In this document: in pieces, positions 5,936-13,205 of the stretch
Layout of the letters: the number at the start of each line of letters is the position of its first letter
Numbering within the stretch: position 1 is the first letter of the stretch
Origin: Candidatus Omnitrophota bacterium
GTDB taxonomy: Bacteria; Omnitrophota; Gorgyraeia; Aquiviventales; Aquiviventaceae
Direction: 5' to 3'
Length of the DNA stretch: 13,663 nucleotides
Assembly: GCA_016206685.1 (NCBI GenBank)
Contig: JACQRB010000009.1
Span: 1-13,663, forward strand
Notes under the pieces: generated by a model
Seen by the model: only the letters and a program-made list of their open reading frames with translations
What the model was told of the DNA's origin: nothing
The model's database searches: none
Translations under genes and position numbers: made by a program

Positions 5936-8752
5936 ATGTCGAGCGATGCGATTCGTATTCGAGGGGCGCGGGAGCATAATCTCAAGAACGTCAACCTCAC
6001 CCTGCCGCGCAACCGCCTCATCGTCGTGACGGGCCTCTCCGGCTCCGGCAAATCCTCTCTCGCCTTCGATACCCTCTATGCCGAAGGCCAGCGCCGCTAC
6101 GTGGAGAGCCTCTCGGCGTACGCCCGGCAGTTCCTGGAGCGCTTGGAAAAGCCCGACGTGGATGCGATCGAGGGCCTCTCGCCGGCCATCGCCATCGAGC
6201 AGCGCACCGCGGGCGGCAATCCCCGCTCGACCGTCGCGACCCAAACGGAAATCTACGATTACCTGCGCGTGTTGTTTGCCCGGGCCGGCCAGCCGCATTG
6301 CCCGCGCTGCCGGATTGCGATCAGCCAGCAGTCGGCGCAGGAAATCGTCGCGCACCTGCGCTCGCTGCCGCGCAAGACCGACGTGACGATCCTCGCGCCC
6401 GTGGTGCGGGGGCGCAAGGGCGAATACCTGGAGGTCTTCCGCGACGTGAAACGGCAGGGGTTCGTGCGGGTGCGGGTGGATGGCGCGCTGCGCGATCTGG
6501 ATGAGGAGATCCGCCTGGACAAGAAGCGCGCCCACACCATCGAGGTGGTCGTGGACCAACTGCCGCCCAACGGCGAAAGTGCGACCCGATTGACTGAATC
6601 CGTGGAGGCGGCGCTGAAAGTCGGCAAAGGCATCGTCGTCGTGAGTGCGGGGACGCGCTCCGCACGCCGCATCCCGCACTCCGAACTTGTCTTTAGTGAG
6701 CTGTACGCCTGCGCGCAGTGCGGCTTCAGCTTCGAGGAGCTCTCCCCGCGCCTCTTTTCTTTTAATTCACCGTATGGGGCCTGCCCCACCTGCGACGGGT
6801 TGGGGACGCGCCTGGAGATCGATCCGGATCTGGTCGTGCCGGATAAGTCCAAGTCGCTGCGCGAGGGCGCCATTGAGCCCTGGCGCCGCGGTGGGATGCA
6901 CATGATGATGTACTACACCCGTCTCCTGCGCGAAGTGGCCGATTTCTACCGCGTGAGCATGGACGTGCCGTTTCGACAGCTGGACCGCAAGCTCCAGAAG
7001 GTCCTCCTCTTCGGGTCGGAGGATGAGATCTGGGGCGAGCCGTTTGAGGGGGTCATCCCGAATCTGGAGCGCCGCTTCCGCCGGACGGAGTCGGACTATG
7101 TCAAAGAAGAAATCGCCAAACACATGAGCGTGCTGCCCTGTCCGTCCTGCCACGGGGCGCGGCTCAAGCCCGAGAGCCTGTCGGTGGTGATCAACGGCCA
7201 GTCAATCTATCAGGTGACCGGGTGGTCCATCGAGCAGGCCAAGCAGTGGCTGGCCGCCTTGACGGTGAGCGACCGCCAGCGCCTCATCGTGGAGCCGATC
7301 GTGAAAGAGATCGGCAACCGCCTGCAGTTTCTCCTCGACGTGGGGCTGGGGTATCTGACGCTGGACCGGCCCTCCGCCAGCCTGTCCGGCGGCGAGGCGC
7401 AGCGCATCCGCCTGGCGACCCAGGTGGGCTCAGGGTTGGTCGGGGTGCTCTACATCTTGGATGAGCCGTCCATCGGCTTGCATCCGCGGGACAACGGCAA
7501 GCTGCTCACGACGCTGGAGCGATTGCGGGACCTTGGCAACACGCTGGTGGTGGTGGAGCACGATGAGGCGACCATCCGTCGGGCCGACTACCTCGTGGAC
7601 TTGGGGCCCGGCGCAGGCAAGCACGGGGGCGAAGTGGTGGCGTGCGGGTCTTTGGAGACGCTGCTGGCGTCCCCGCGAAGCCTGACGGCGCACTACCTCA
7701 CCGGCGCGCGTCACATTGCGCTGCCTGCCAGGCGGCGCAGCGCCGCCGGCCGGGCCGCCCTCGTCGTGAAAGGCGCCAGGGAACATAACCTCAAGGGTAT
7801 CGATGTCCGCATTCCCCTGGGACTCTTCGTCTGCGTGACCGGCGTGTCCGGCTCCGGCAAGTCCACCCTGGTGGATGAGATCCTCTACCGCGCCCTCGCC
7901 AAGCGCCTCTACGGCAGCCGGGACAAGCCGGGGCGGCACGAGGCCCTCCTGGGGGTTGAGCGGATCGACAAGGTGATCGTCATCAACCAGTCTCCCATCG
8001 GCCGCACGCCCCGGTCCAACCCGGCGACGTACACCGGCGCGTTCTCCCCGATCCGCGAGCAGTTCAGCCGGACGCCCCCGGCCCGCGTGCGGGGATTCCG
8101 CCCGGGCCGGTTCAGCTTCAACGTCAAAGGGGGCCGCTGCGAAGCCTGTCAGGGAGACGGCATCACGCGCATCGAGATGCACTTCCTGCCGGACGTCTAC
8201 GTCCACTGTGAAGTGTGCAAAGGCCGCCGGTTCAACGAGCAGACGCTGCAGGTGACGTACAAGGGCCGGTCCATCGCCGATGTGCTGGCGATGACGGTGG
8301 AAGACGCCCTGGGGATGTTTGCCAACGTGCCGGCGATCGCGGACAAGCTGCGGACGGTTCAGGAGGTGGGCCTGGGGTACATCGAGCTGGGCCAGTCGGC
8401 CACGACGCTCTCGGGCGGGGAAGCGCAGCGCATCAAGCTCGCCAAGGAGCTCTCCAAACGCGCCACCGGCCGCACCCTCTATCTGCTCGACGAGCCGACG
8501 ACCGGCTTACACTTTGCGGACGTGGAGAAACTCCTGGCCGTGCTGCATCGGCTGGTTGATCACGGCAACACGGTGCTGGTGATCGAGCATCATCTGGACG
8601 TGATCAAGACGGCGGATCACGTCATTGATCTGGGGCCCGAGGGCGGCCAGCGCGGCGGCCGCGTGGTCGCGGCAGGAACGCCGGAGGACGTGGCGCGCAT
8701 TCGCAAGTCGTACACGGGACAATTTCTCGCCGCCATGCTGGGCAAGCGTTGA
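5936..8752 (+). CDS. uvrA: Excinuclease ABC subunit A
   Basis: DNA-damage sensor of nucleotide excision repair; a dimeric ABC ATPase that loads UvrB at lesions. All expected parts are present. The first Walker A, GLSGSGKS, is at residues 33-40, and the CxxC zinc modules include CAQC with CPTCDGLG and CPSCHGARL. The first signature LSGGEAQ starts at 483 and is followed by ILDEPSIGLHP. The second Walker A, GVSGSGKS, is at 636-643, and the C-terminal zinc finger starts at Cys735 (CEACQGDG to HCEVCKG). The second LSGGE is at 825-829, followed by LLDEPTTGLH. At 938 residues it is full length. The ATG at 5936 is preferred over an upstream TTG at 5912 because MSSDAIRIRGAREHNL is the standard N-terminus and the TTG lies in the terminator T-tract. 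The linker between the halves contains a GGCGGCG/CGCCGCC palindrome at 7731-7747. Confidence 0.98.
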   Translation: MSSDAIRIRGAREHNLKNVNLTLPRNRLIVVTGLSGSGKSSLAFDTLYAEGQRRYVESLSAYARQFLERLEKPDVDAIEGLSPAIAIEQRTAGGNPRSTVATQTEIYDYLRVLFARAGQPHCPRCRIAISQQSAQEIVAHLRSLPRKTDVTILAPVVRGRKGEYLEVFRDVKRQGFVRVRVDGALRDLDEEIRLDKKRAHTIEVVVDQLPPNGESATRLTESVEAALKVGKGIVVVSAGTRSARRIPHSELVFSELYACAQCGFSFEELSPRLFSFNSPYGACPTCDGLGTRLEIDPDLVVPDKSKSLREGAIEPWRRGGMHMMMYYTRLLREVADFYRVSMDVPFRQLDRKLQKVLLFGSEDEIWGEPFEGVIPNLERRFRRTESDYVKEEIAKHMSVLPCPSCHGARLKPESLSVVINGQSIYQVTGWSIEQAKQWLAALTVSDRQRLIVEPIVKEIGNRLQFLLDVGLGYLTLDRPSASLSGGEAQRIRLATQVGSGLVGVLYILDEPSIGLHPRDNGKLLTTLERLRDLGNTLVVVEHDEATIRRADYLVDLGPGAGKHGGEVVACGSLETLLASPRSLTAHYLTGARHIALPARRRSAAGRAALVVKGAREHNLKGIDVRIPLGLFVCVTGVSGSGKSTLVDEILYRALAKRLYGSRDKPGRHEALLGVERIDKVIVINQSPIGRTPRSNPATYTGAFSPIREQFSRTPPARVRGFRPGRFSFNVKGGRCEACQGDGITRIEMHFLPDVYVHCEVCKGRRFNEQTLQVTYKGRSIADVLAMTVEDALGMFANVPAIADKLRTVQEVGLGYIELGQSATTLSGGEAQRIKLAKELSKRATGRTLYLLDEPTTGLHFADVEKLLAVLHRLVDHGNTVLVIEHHLDVIKTADHVIDLGPEGGQRGGRVVAAGTPEDVARIRKSYTGQFLAAMLGKR

Positions 8753-9087
8753 TGTCGATTCGCTGTCTCGTCGGCCGGCCTGTCGCCGCTTCGGTTCGCC
8801 GCATCGTTCGCCGCGCCCCACCGTGGCGCGGCTTCACTCGGCTGATTTTCTCGCTCGTCCCGCCTGCGGCGGGACACCGTGGCCGCTCGAAAATCAGACG
8901 TGCGGCTCACCGAACGGCTCCGGCCGGCCTCCTCAGGCGGGCGGAGGGCCGTGGCTTCGCGAAGCCGCGAATTCGAATTTTTCGAGCCCCAGCGCTCCAC
9001 CGTGGCCAGAAAAATTCGCTGAGCGGCGCGCGAAGCCCGGCCCATGCCGCCCGCCCCTGCAGGATCGGCCGCCGTCCGTCAAAACCA
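8753..9087. repeat. Noncoding stretch of nested inverted repeats
   Basis: These 335 bases between uvrA and the TPR gene are packed with inverted repeats. Examples are CCGCGCC/GGCGCGG (8811-8817/8825-8831) and CTGATTTTC/GAAAATCAG (8842-8850/8889-8897), the latter enclosing a perfect GTCCCGCC-TGC-GGCGGGAC hairpin (8857-8875). Also present are the palindrome GGCTTCGCGAAGCC (8953-8966) and CGAATTTTT/AAAAATTCG (8974-8982/9010-9018). A 9-mer CACCGTGGC recurs at 8819, 8875 and 8998, and GTTCGCCGC occurs twice (8794, 8806). The TPR reading frame is open throughout, but its translation is Arg-rich with almost no acidic residues, unlike a real protein. It may be degraded REP- or MITE-like elements, or structured RNA. 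The palindrome at 8953 followed by TTTTT might help end uvrA transcription, though weakly. Confidence 0.65.
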
Positions 9088-11283
9088 TTGACAGTCTTCG
9101 CAGGCCTCCTGGTGTGGATGGCAGCGACAGCGGTGGTGGCGGAGGATGAGACGGTGCCCACCGAGACGCAATATGCCGCCATCCAGCAGGCGTTCTTGCA
9201 GGAAGAGTTTGGGCGGGTCGCGGCATTGGTGCCGCCGATCCTGGCTGATGCGTTCCTTGAGCCCAAGACGGTCCGCATCTGGCTGTGGTTGATCTTGAGC
9301 GAGGACCGGCTCCAGCGGGGCAACCACGCGCTGATGGAAGTGGATCGTCTCAAGACCAGCCTGTCGGATCTGCCCAGCACCCCGGCCGTCAAAGCCTGGA
9401 CCGAGAGCGTCTGGCCCGAAATCCTCTACTGGGAAGGCGAAGTGAGCCGCAAGGCTCTGAAGATGGTCCGGGCGCGGTTGGCCTACCAGCGGTTGCTGGG
9501 CGCCTTCCCCACGTCGGTGTGGCAGGCGCACGCGCGCTTAGGGTTGGGGCTGGTCTATTTCCATGAGCAGGCCTATGCGGACGCGCAGCAGCAGTTCGCG
9601 CAGGTGGCGCGCGCCTCACCCCGCTCGTCGCTTGCCCAGCAGGCCTCGGTGCTGGAGGGGGCGTCTCAGCTGCACGCGAAGCGCTTTGAGGATGCCGCCG
9701 CGCATTTTCGACAGGTCCTGGAGCAGCCGCTGGATCAGGCGTTGCGCGGACAGGTCAGTTTCTATCTCGGGGAGGCGTTGACGGGCGTGCGGCGATTTGC
9801 CGAAGCGTCGCAGGCCTACCGTCAAGCCCTTGAGCTCGATCCCCGGGCCCCATGGGCGACGGGCGCCTCGTTTGGCTTGGGGTGGAGCGAATTTCAACAA
9901 GGCCGCTGCCGGGAGAGCCTGGAGGCGTTTGAGCAGTCTCGCGCCGCGCGTGCGCAGCTCGCACAGGATGAGCGAGTGCCGGGAAGCGCGCGGGCCGCCG
10001 GAGAGGCGCTCTTTGCCCAGGGCCGCTGCCTGATGGAACTGAGGCAGGATTCGCAAGCCTTGGCGCGTTTCGAGGAACTGCGTCAGCAGCATGCCGAGGA
10101 TCCATTGGTCGTTGACGCGACCCTGAGCGCCGCAGAGCTCCTGCAGCGATTGCAGCGGGATGAGGAGGCGCTGGCGCTGCTGCGCCTGCTTGCCGTGCGT
10201 CCGCTTGAGCCGGTGCAGCGCACCCAGTGGCAGCTGCGGATGGGCGCCTGCTGGCTCGCCCAAGGAGACGCGGCGAAGGCCAGGGAGGCGTTTGAGCAAG
10301 CGCAGCAGACCGCCGATGACACCCTGCGCCAAGCGGCGGTCAGCGGTTTGGGTGACGCGGCGCTCCTGCTGGGTCAGCACGATGAGGCGGCTCGGTGGTA
10401 TCGCCAGGCCAGGGCGATCGCCCCGGCGGCTCAAGGGGCCTTCTATGCGGCCTATCAACTCGGACGCGTCACCCTGCAACAGGGCCGGACCGAGGACGCC
10501 GTCGCGGTGTTTAGAGCCTTGCTGGATCAGACGACCGACCAGGCGTTCGCGGTGGACGTGCGCCTGGCGCTGGCGTTCGCGGCCATCGCGCAGCGGCAAC
10601 CAGACCGCGCACGGGCTGAGCTCGCGTTGATTCGCCGGCAACACCCGACGCCCTCCCAGGCCGCTCGCATCACGTATGATCTGGCCCTGCTGGCGCTGAG
10701 CGAAGGGCGGCCTCTTGAAGCGAAACAGTTCTGTGAGGAGGTCATTCGCCTGGCTCCTCAGACGGACGAAGCCCTGGACGCGCGGCTGTTGCTGACGGAT
10801 CTTGTGGCCAATCAAGCCTCGCCGCAGGAGGCGTTCGAGGCCTTGCGTGCGGTCTTCGCACAGACAGGCGCGATCCCCAGGCGTCAGCGCGGCACGCTCG
10901 CCAGGAAAGCCGGGGAGATGGCGCGGCGGGCGCTGGACTACGCGCAAGCCATCCATTGGTATGAGCTGGCCTGGGAGGAGCTGCCGGCTCAGCGCGGAGA
11001 ACTTGACTATCAGGTGGCTTCCTGCTACGAAGAGGGGGGAGACCTTGGCTTGGCGATTTGGCGCTACCGCGCCATCCTGCATCCTCCCTGGCAGATCCGG
11101 GGGCAGCTGGCGATCGCCAAGCTGATGGAACGGGAGGAACAATGGCAGGAGGCCCGGCGGGTGTACGAAGGCGTCGCGGGGCAAGCTGCGCCGGAAGCGA
11201 AGGTCGCCCAGGAACGGCTCGCGTCCCTGAGTGACCTGCCTGCCGCGCCAGCGGGGGAGGCCTACCCGGTGAGGACGCACTAG
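9088..11283 (+). CDS. Exported TPR-repeat protein linked to ExbB/ExbD
   Basis: A protein of about 731 residues made almost wholly of tetratricopeptide-like helical pairs (repeats such as GLVYFHEQAYADAQQQFAQV, LGEALTGVRRFAEASQAYRQ and GLGDAALLLGQHDEAARWYR). It is rich in Ala, Gln and Leu and has no enzymatic motif. A hydrophobic stretch, LTVFAGLLVWMAATAVVA, precedes EDETVP and looks like a signal peptide, which suggests a periplasmic location. The start is uncertain: TTG 9088 is given, but it lacks the usual basic residues. An ATG at 8752 overlaps the uvrA stop in frame but would add 112 unlikely residues from the repeat region, and ATG 9118 would lose the signal peptide. It is followed two bases later by the ExbB-like gene. 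By comparison with TPR/TolQ/TolR-type clusters it may be a periplasmic scaffold for the proton-driven complex; that is inference. Confidence 0.82.
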   Translation: MTVFAGLLVWMAATAVVAEDETVPTETQYAAIQQAFLQEEFGRVAALVPPILADAFLEPKTVRIWLWLILSEDRLQRGNHALMEVDRLKTSLSDLPSTPAVKAWTESVWPEILYWEGEVSRKALKMVRARLAYQRLLGAFPTSVWQAHARLGLGLVYFHEQAYADAQQQFAQVARASPRSSLAQQASVLEGASQLHAKRFEDAAAHFRQVLEQPLDQALRGQVSFYLGEALTGVRRFAEASQAYRQALELDPRAPWATGASFGLGWSEFQQGRCRESLEAFEQSRAARAQLAQDERVPGSARAAGEALFAQGRCLMELRQDSQALARFEELRQQHAEDPLVVDATLSAAELLQRLQRDEEALALLRLLAVRPLEPVQRTQWQLRMGACWLAQGDAAKAREAFEQAQQTADDTLRQAAVSGLGDAALLLGQHDEAARWYRQARAIAPAAQGAFYAAYQLGRVTLQQGRTEDAVAVFRALLDQTTDQAFAVDVRLALAFAAIAQRQPDRARAELALIRRQHPTPSQAARITYDLALLALSEGRPLEAKQFCEEVIRLAPQTDEALDARLLLTDLVANQASPQEAFEALRAVFAQTGAIPRRQRGTLARKAGEMARRALDYAQAIHWYELAWEELPAQRGELDYQVASCYEEGGDLGLAIWRYRAILHPPWQIRGQLAIAKLMEREEQWQEARRVYEGVAGQAAPEAKVAQERLASLSDLPAAPAGEAYPVRTH

Positions 11284-11285
11284 AG

Positions 11286-11987
11286 ATGGGACGGATGACG
11301 CAGGCGGCCTTGTTTGTCGGCGGGGCGTTGGGGATCGCGGCCCTGGTGTACTGGCAGGTGGAGATTATCCACTTGGGCGGGGTCGTCATGATCCCGATCG
11401 TCATGGGCTCGATCTTCTCGCTGGCGCTGATGTTCGAGCGGTTCTACTACTTCTTTCATCTCCATCTCGGCAAGGACATGGACCAGTATTTTGAGCAGCT
11501 GCGCACCACGATCGAGCAGCGTCGGTGGAAGGAGGCCGAGGAGCTCTGCCAGGACTCGGAGGGGCCCGTCTCACGCGTGGTGGTGGCGGGCCTGGCGGTG
11601 CGCGACGGCACCCCCCAGGAGATTGACGACGCCATGGAGGAAGCCGCGCATGCGGAGCTGCCGGCTGTGGAGCAACACGTGCACTGGCTCTCCACGCTGG
11701 CGCAGGTCTCCACGCTGTTGGGGTTGTTGGGGACGGTGACGGGGCTGGTGCGGGCGTTCCAGGTCATTCAAGCCAAGTCCAGCGGCGCCAATCCGGTGAG
11801 CCCCAGCGACCTGGCCGGCGGCGTGTGGGAAGCCCTCATTACGACGGTGGCAGGGTTGACCGTGGCCATCCCGACGATTCTCGCGTACAATTATTTCGTC
11901 AGCCGCGTGACCGAAGTGCAGTTTCAGATGGAGAAGGCCGCCGCGCTGGTCGCCGGCTGGCGCCGTCGGGGCGCGCCTCCCCGCTGA
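11286..11987 (+). CDS. MotA/TolQ/ExbB family proton channel protein
   Basis: Inner-membrane subunit of a proton-motive-force-driven motor of the ExbB/TolQ type. In 233 residues it has hydrophobic segments at about 6-23, 31-58, 135-158 and 184-204. The family signature LLGLLGTVTGL is at 145-155 and ALITTVAGLTVAIP at 183-196. The cytoplasmic loop between the second and third segments carries the usual EAEELC...GPVSRVV pattern. The ATG has GAGGA ten bases upstream, inside the end of the TPR gene, so translation is probably coupled. I do not give exbB or tolQ as a symbol because sequence alone does not show whether it energises TonB-type transport, Tol-type envelope constriction or something else; no TonB, TolA, TolB or Pal gene is in view. 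Confidence 0.92.
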   Translation: MGRMTQAALFVGGALGIAALVYWQVEIIHLGGVVMIPIVMGSIFSLALMFERFYYFFHLHLGKDMDQYFEQLRTTIEQRRWKEAEELCQDSEGPVSRVVVAGLAVRDGTPQEIDDAMEEAAHAELPAVEQHVHWLSTLAQVSTLLGLLGTVTGLVRAFQVIQAKSSGANPVSPSDLAGGVWEALITTVAGLTVAIPTILAYNYFVSRVTEVQFQMEKAAALVAGWRRRGAPPR

Positions 11988-12008
11988 CGTTGGCGGAGCA
12001 GCGCTGCG

Positions 12009-12395
12009 ATGCGGCTGGCGAGACGGTGGGGCGCGGTGCCGGTGGACATCGCGCCGATGATCGACGTGGTCTTCCAGCAGCTCATTTACTTCATGTTGAC
12101 GTCCAGTTTCATCCTCCATCCCGGCATCCGCATCACCTTGCCCAAGGCCGCCAGCAGTCAGCAACTGAGCGAATCGGGATTGGTGATCACGCTCACCAAA
12201 GACCACCTGGTGTATCTGGATGACGAGCTGGTCACGTTCAAGGAGCTGCGGCGGAAGTTCGCCGGTCTCGGGGGCGGCAAACCCGTGTTGATTCGGGCCG
12301 ATCGTTTTGCGTACGTGGATAAGCTGATCGAGTTGTGGGATCTGTGTCGCGAGACGGGATTTCGCGAGGTCCACATCGCGACACTCCCGGAATAA
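12009..12395 (+). CDS. ExbD/TolR family biopolymer transport protein
   Basis: Single-span partner of the preceding channel. A short cytoplasmic N-terminus (MRLARRWGAVPVDIAPM) leads into one membrane helix at about 13-36, with the essential proton-carrying aspartate Asp19 in APMIDVVF. A periplasmic domain of about 90 residues follows, with the typical strand pattern (GLVITLTKDHLVYLDDELV; PVLIRADRFAYVDKLIELWD). It has 128 residues, normal for the family. Two adjacent glutamines (Gln23-Gln24) sit in the membrane helix just after the key Asp; one polar residue here is familiar, two are less usual. It begins 21 bases after the channel gene, with GGAG at 11995-11998. The C-terminal domain would bind the periplasmic partner or peptidoglycan. 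Confidence 0.92.
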   Translation: MRLARRWGAVPVDIAPMIDVVFQQLIYFMLTSSFILHPGIRITLPKAASSQQLSESGLVITLTKDHLVYLDDELVTFKELRRKFAGLGGGKPVLIRADRFAYVDKLIELWDLCRETGFREVHIATLPE

Positions 12396-12409
12396 CCGGA
12401 GGGACGAGC

Positions 12410-12619
12410 ATGATCACTGAAATCGGGATTGTCGCGGGGGAGATCTGGCACTACTTGGACGGGCACAACGAGACGCTCTTCTCGGCGGTCGTGAAGGGCA
12501 TCGAGCGACCGAAGGACCTGGGGCTGATGAGCCTGGGATGGCTGGCCCGAGAAGGGCACGTGCTGGTGCGACAAGATGGCCGTGACTTGCGGGTGGCGCT
12601 TCGCAATTCTAGTCCATAG
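12410..12619 (+). CDS. Small winged helix-turn-helix protein (DUF2582-like)
   Basis: A 69-residue protein resembling the DUF2582 winged-helix family. The pattern GIVAGEIWHYLDGHNETLF (residues 6-24), then a helix around PKDLGLMSLGWLAREGHV (34-51), matches the family's IWxxL and LGWLARE hallmarks. It is a probable DNA-binding or protein-interaction domain, with target unknown. The start is fixed by a good GGAGGG at 12398-12403, seven bases ahead; an in-frame upstream start at 12335 would overlap exbD and is rejected. It follows exbD by 14 bases and may regulate or simply ride with the envelope module. Its last residues (NSSP) and stop codon TAG come from the first units of the 7-bp repeat array, so the native C-terminus may have been replaced. 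Confidence 0.8.
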   Translation: MITEIGIVAGEIWHYLDGHNETLFSAVVKGIERPKDLGLMSLGWLAREGHVLVRQDGRDLRVALRNSSP

Positions 12620-12644
12620 TCCATAGTCGATAGACCATAGAGCA
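12610..12644 (+). repeat. Left 7-bp tandem array (TAGTCCA units)
   Basis: Five head-to-tail heptamers based on TAGTCCA, diverging toward the right end (variants end in CGA, ACCA and AGCA). The first units code the end and stop codon of the winged-helix gene. It is the partner of the inverted array at 12665-12695. Confidence 0.8.
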
Positions 12645-12664
12645 AACACTCATCCCTATCCTGG

Positions 12665-12695
12665 CTATGGACTACGGTCTATGGACTACGGACTA
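12665..12695 (-). repeat. Right, inverted 7-bp tandem array
   Basis: About four heptamers alternating TATGGAC and TACGGAC/TACGGTC, which read as TAGTCCA-type units on the other strand. Aligned as an inverted repeat with 12610-12640, 26 of 31 positions match, across a 24-base loop. An ATG within it (12681) is the apparent cutA start codon. Confidence 0.8.
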
Positions 12696-13001
12696 ATTGT
12701 GGTGCTGGTGACGTGCCCCAGCCAGCGCAGCGCCAAGCAACTGGCCACCGCGCTCGTGAGCACGCGATTGGCTGCGTGCGTGAATGTCCTGCCTCGAGCG
12801 CAGTCGATCTTTCGGTGGAAGGGCAAGGTGGAGCGGGCAAGCGAGTCGCTCCTCATCATCAAAACGAGCGCGCGACGATTTCCCGCCCTCATGCGCGCGG
12901 TGCGCGCCCACCATCCCTACGAGATTCCTGAGATCATCGCCCTGCCGATCGTGAAGGGCTTCAGGCCCTATCTGGCGTGGGTTCGGAATTCCGTGTCATG
13001 A
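12681..13001 (+). CDS. cutA: CutA family divalent-cation tolerance protein
   Basis: Small trimeric CutA1-like protein, historically tied to copper tolerance though its biochemical role is unsettled. The family landmarks are present: IVVLVTCPS at residues 6-14, RLAACVNVLP at 29-38, WKGKVE at 46-51, IIKT at 59-62, HHPYEIPEI at 77-85 and YLAWV at 97-101. It has 106 residues, the usual size. The ATG lies inside the inverted heptamer array, so the first five residues (MDYGL) are coded by repeat DNA, and no Shine-Dalgarno is visible. GTG codons at 12699 and 12702 are alternative starts that would still leave the first beta-strand nearly intact. It is probably a separate unit from the envelope module; the pilus promoter begins two bases after its stop codon. 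Confidence 0.93.
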   Translation: MDYGLIVVLVTCPSQRSAKQLATALVSTRLAACVNVLPRAQSIFRWKGKVERASESLLIIKTSARRFPALMRAVRAHHPYEIPEIIALPIVKGFRPYLAWVRNSVS

Positions 13002-13003
13002 CC

Positions 13004-13033
13004 TTGACAGCATACTTCTATGTAAGTTATACT
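13004..13033 (+). promoter_or_regulatory. Sigma70-type promoter of the riboswitch-pilin operon
   Basis: A perfect TTGACA (13004-13009), an 18-base spacer and TATACT (13028-13033, one mismatch from consensus) predict a start near 13040. A direct repeat TTCTATGTA at 13016-13024 and 13034-13042 flanks the -10 box and could be an operator. Confidence 0.75.
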
Positions 13034-13067
13034 TTCTATGTACAAAAATTAAGCTTATCTAATCATA

Positions 13068-13149
13068 CTGGCGAAAAGGCAAACCCATCGCGAGATGGGG
13101 GCGCAAAGCTGCGGGTCTCATAGGAATAGACAGCCGGGCTGCCGACCAG
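13068..13149 (+). promoter_or_regulatory. GEMM-I (cyclic di-GMP class I) riboswitch
   Basis: The conserved core is easy to read: AAAAGGCAAACC, then a 6-bp stem CCCATC/GATGGG (13084-13089/13094-13099) capped by a GCGA tetraloop, then GGCGCAAAGC. The second arm follows as GCGGGTCT...AGACAGCCGGGCTGCCGA, with GGGTCT/AGAC pairing. Outer bases CTGG (13068-13071) and CCAG (13146-13149) can close P1. In GEMM-I aptamers the GNRA loop docks on the second arm and the ligand sits at the three-way junction. By my alignment to the Vibrio Vc2 aptamer, the ligand-selecting position 20 is G, favouring c-di-GMP over cGAMP. It lies between the promoter and a terminator ahead of pilin genes, a known setting for this class. 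Confidence 0.9.
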
Positions 13150-13166
13150 AAGAGACGGCCGAGCTA

Positions 13167-13192
13167 CCGAACCAGGGGGGTTCGGCATTTTT
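13167..13192 (+). terminator. Riboswitch expression-platform terminator
   Basis: CCGAACC (13167-13173), a 5-base loop and GGTTCGG (13179-13185) form a perfect 7-bp hairpin followed by CATTTTTG. The stem's right arm GGTTCGGC can instead pair with GCCGACC (13141-13147) at the 3' edge of the riboswitch, with one bulged base. That gives a plausible antiterminator and predicts that ligand binding favours termination (inference). Confidence 0.8.
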
Positions 13193-13205
13193 GTGTGAGA
13201 GAAAG

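Noticed and set aside
8752..9087. The TPR protein starting at ATG 8752, overlapping the uvrA stop
   Set aside because: The overlap resembles translational coupling, but the encoded 112 residues are Arg-rich with hardly any acidic residues, are built from DNA inverted repeats, and would bury the signal peptide. It is kept only as an alternative.
9088..9116. TTGACA at 9088-9093 as a promoter for the TPR gene
   Set aside because: There is no acceptable -10 box 16-18 bases downstream, and the sequence is within the likely signal-peptide codons.
9616..11280. A 554-codon minus-strand open frame opposite the TPR gene
   Set aside because: It is a GC-driven shadow of the TPR gene, with Leu/Arg/Gln-rich sequence and no recognisable domain.
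12610..12695. CRISPR array
   Set aside because: The repeat units are only 7 bp, directly abutting without unique spacers, and no cas genes are present.
13095..13205. N-terminal extension of the PilX-like protein from an ATG at 13095
   Set aside because: That stretch is the riboswitch and terminator; the ATG at 13206 has a purine-rich site and gives a normal prepilin leader.
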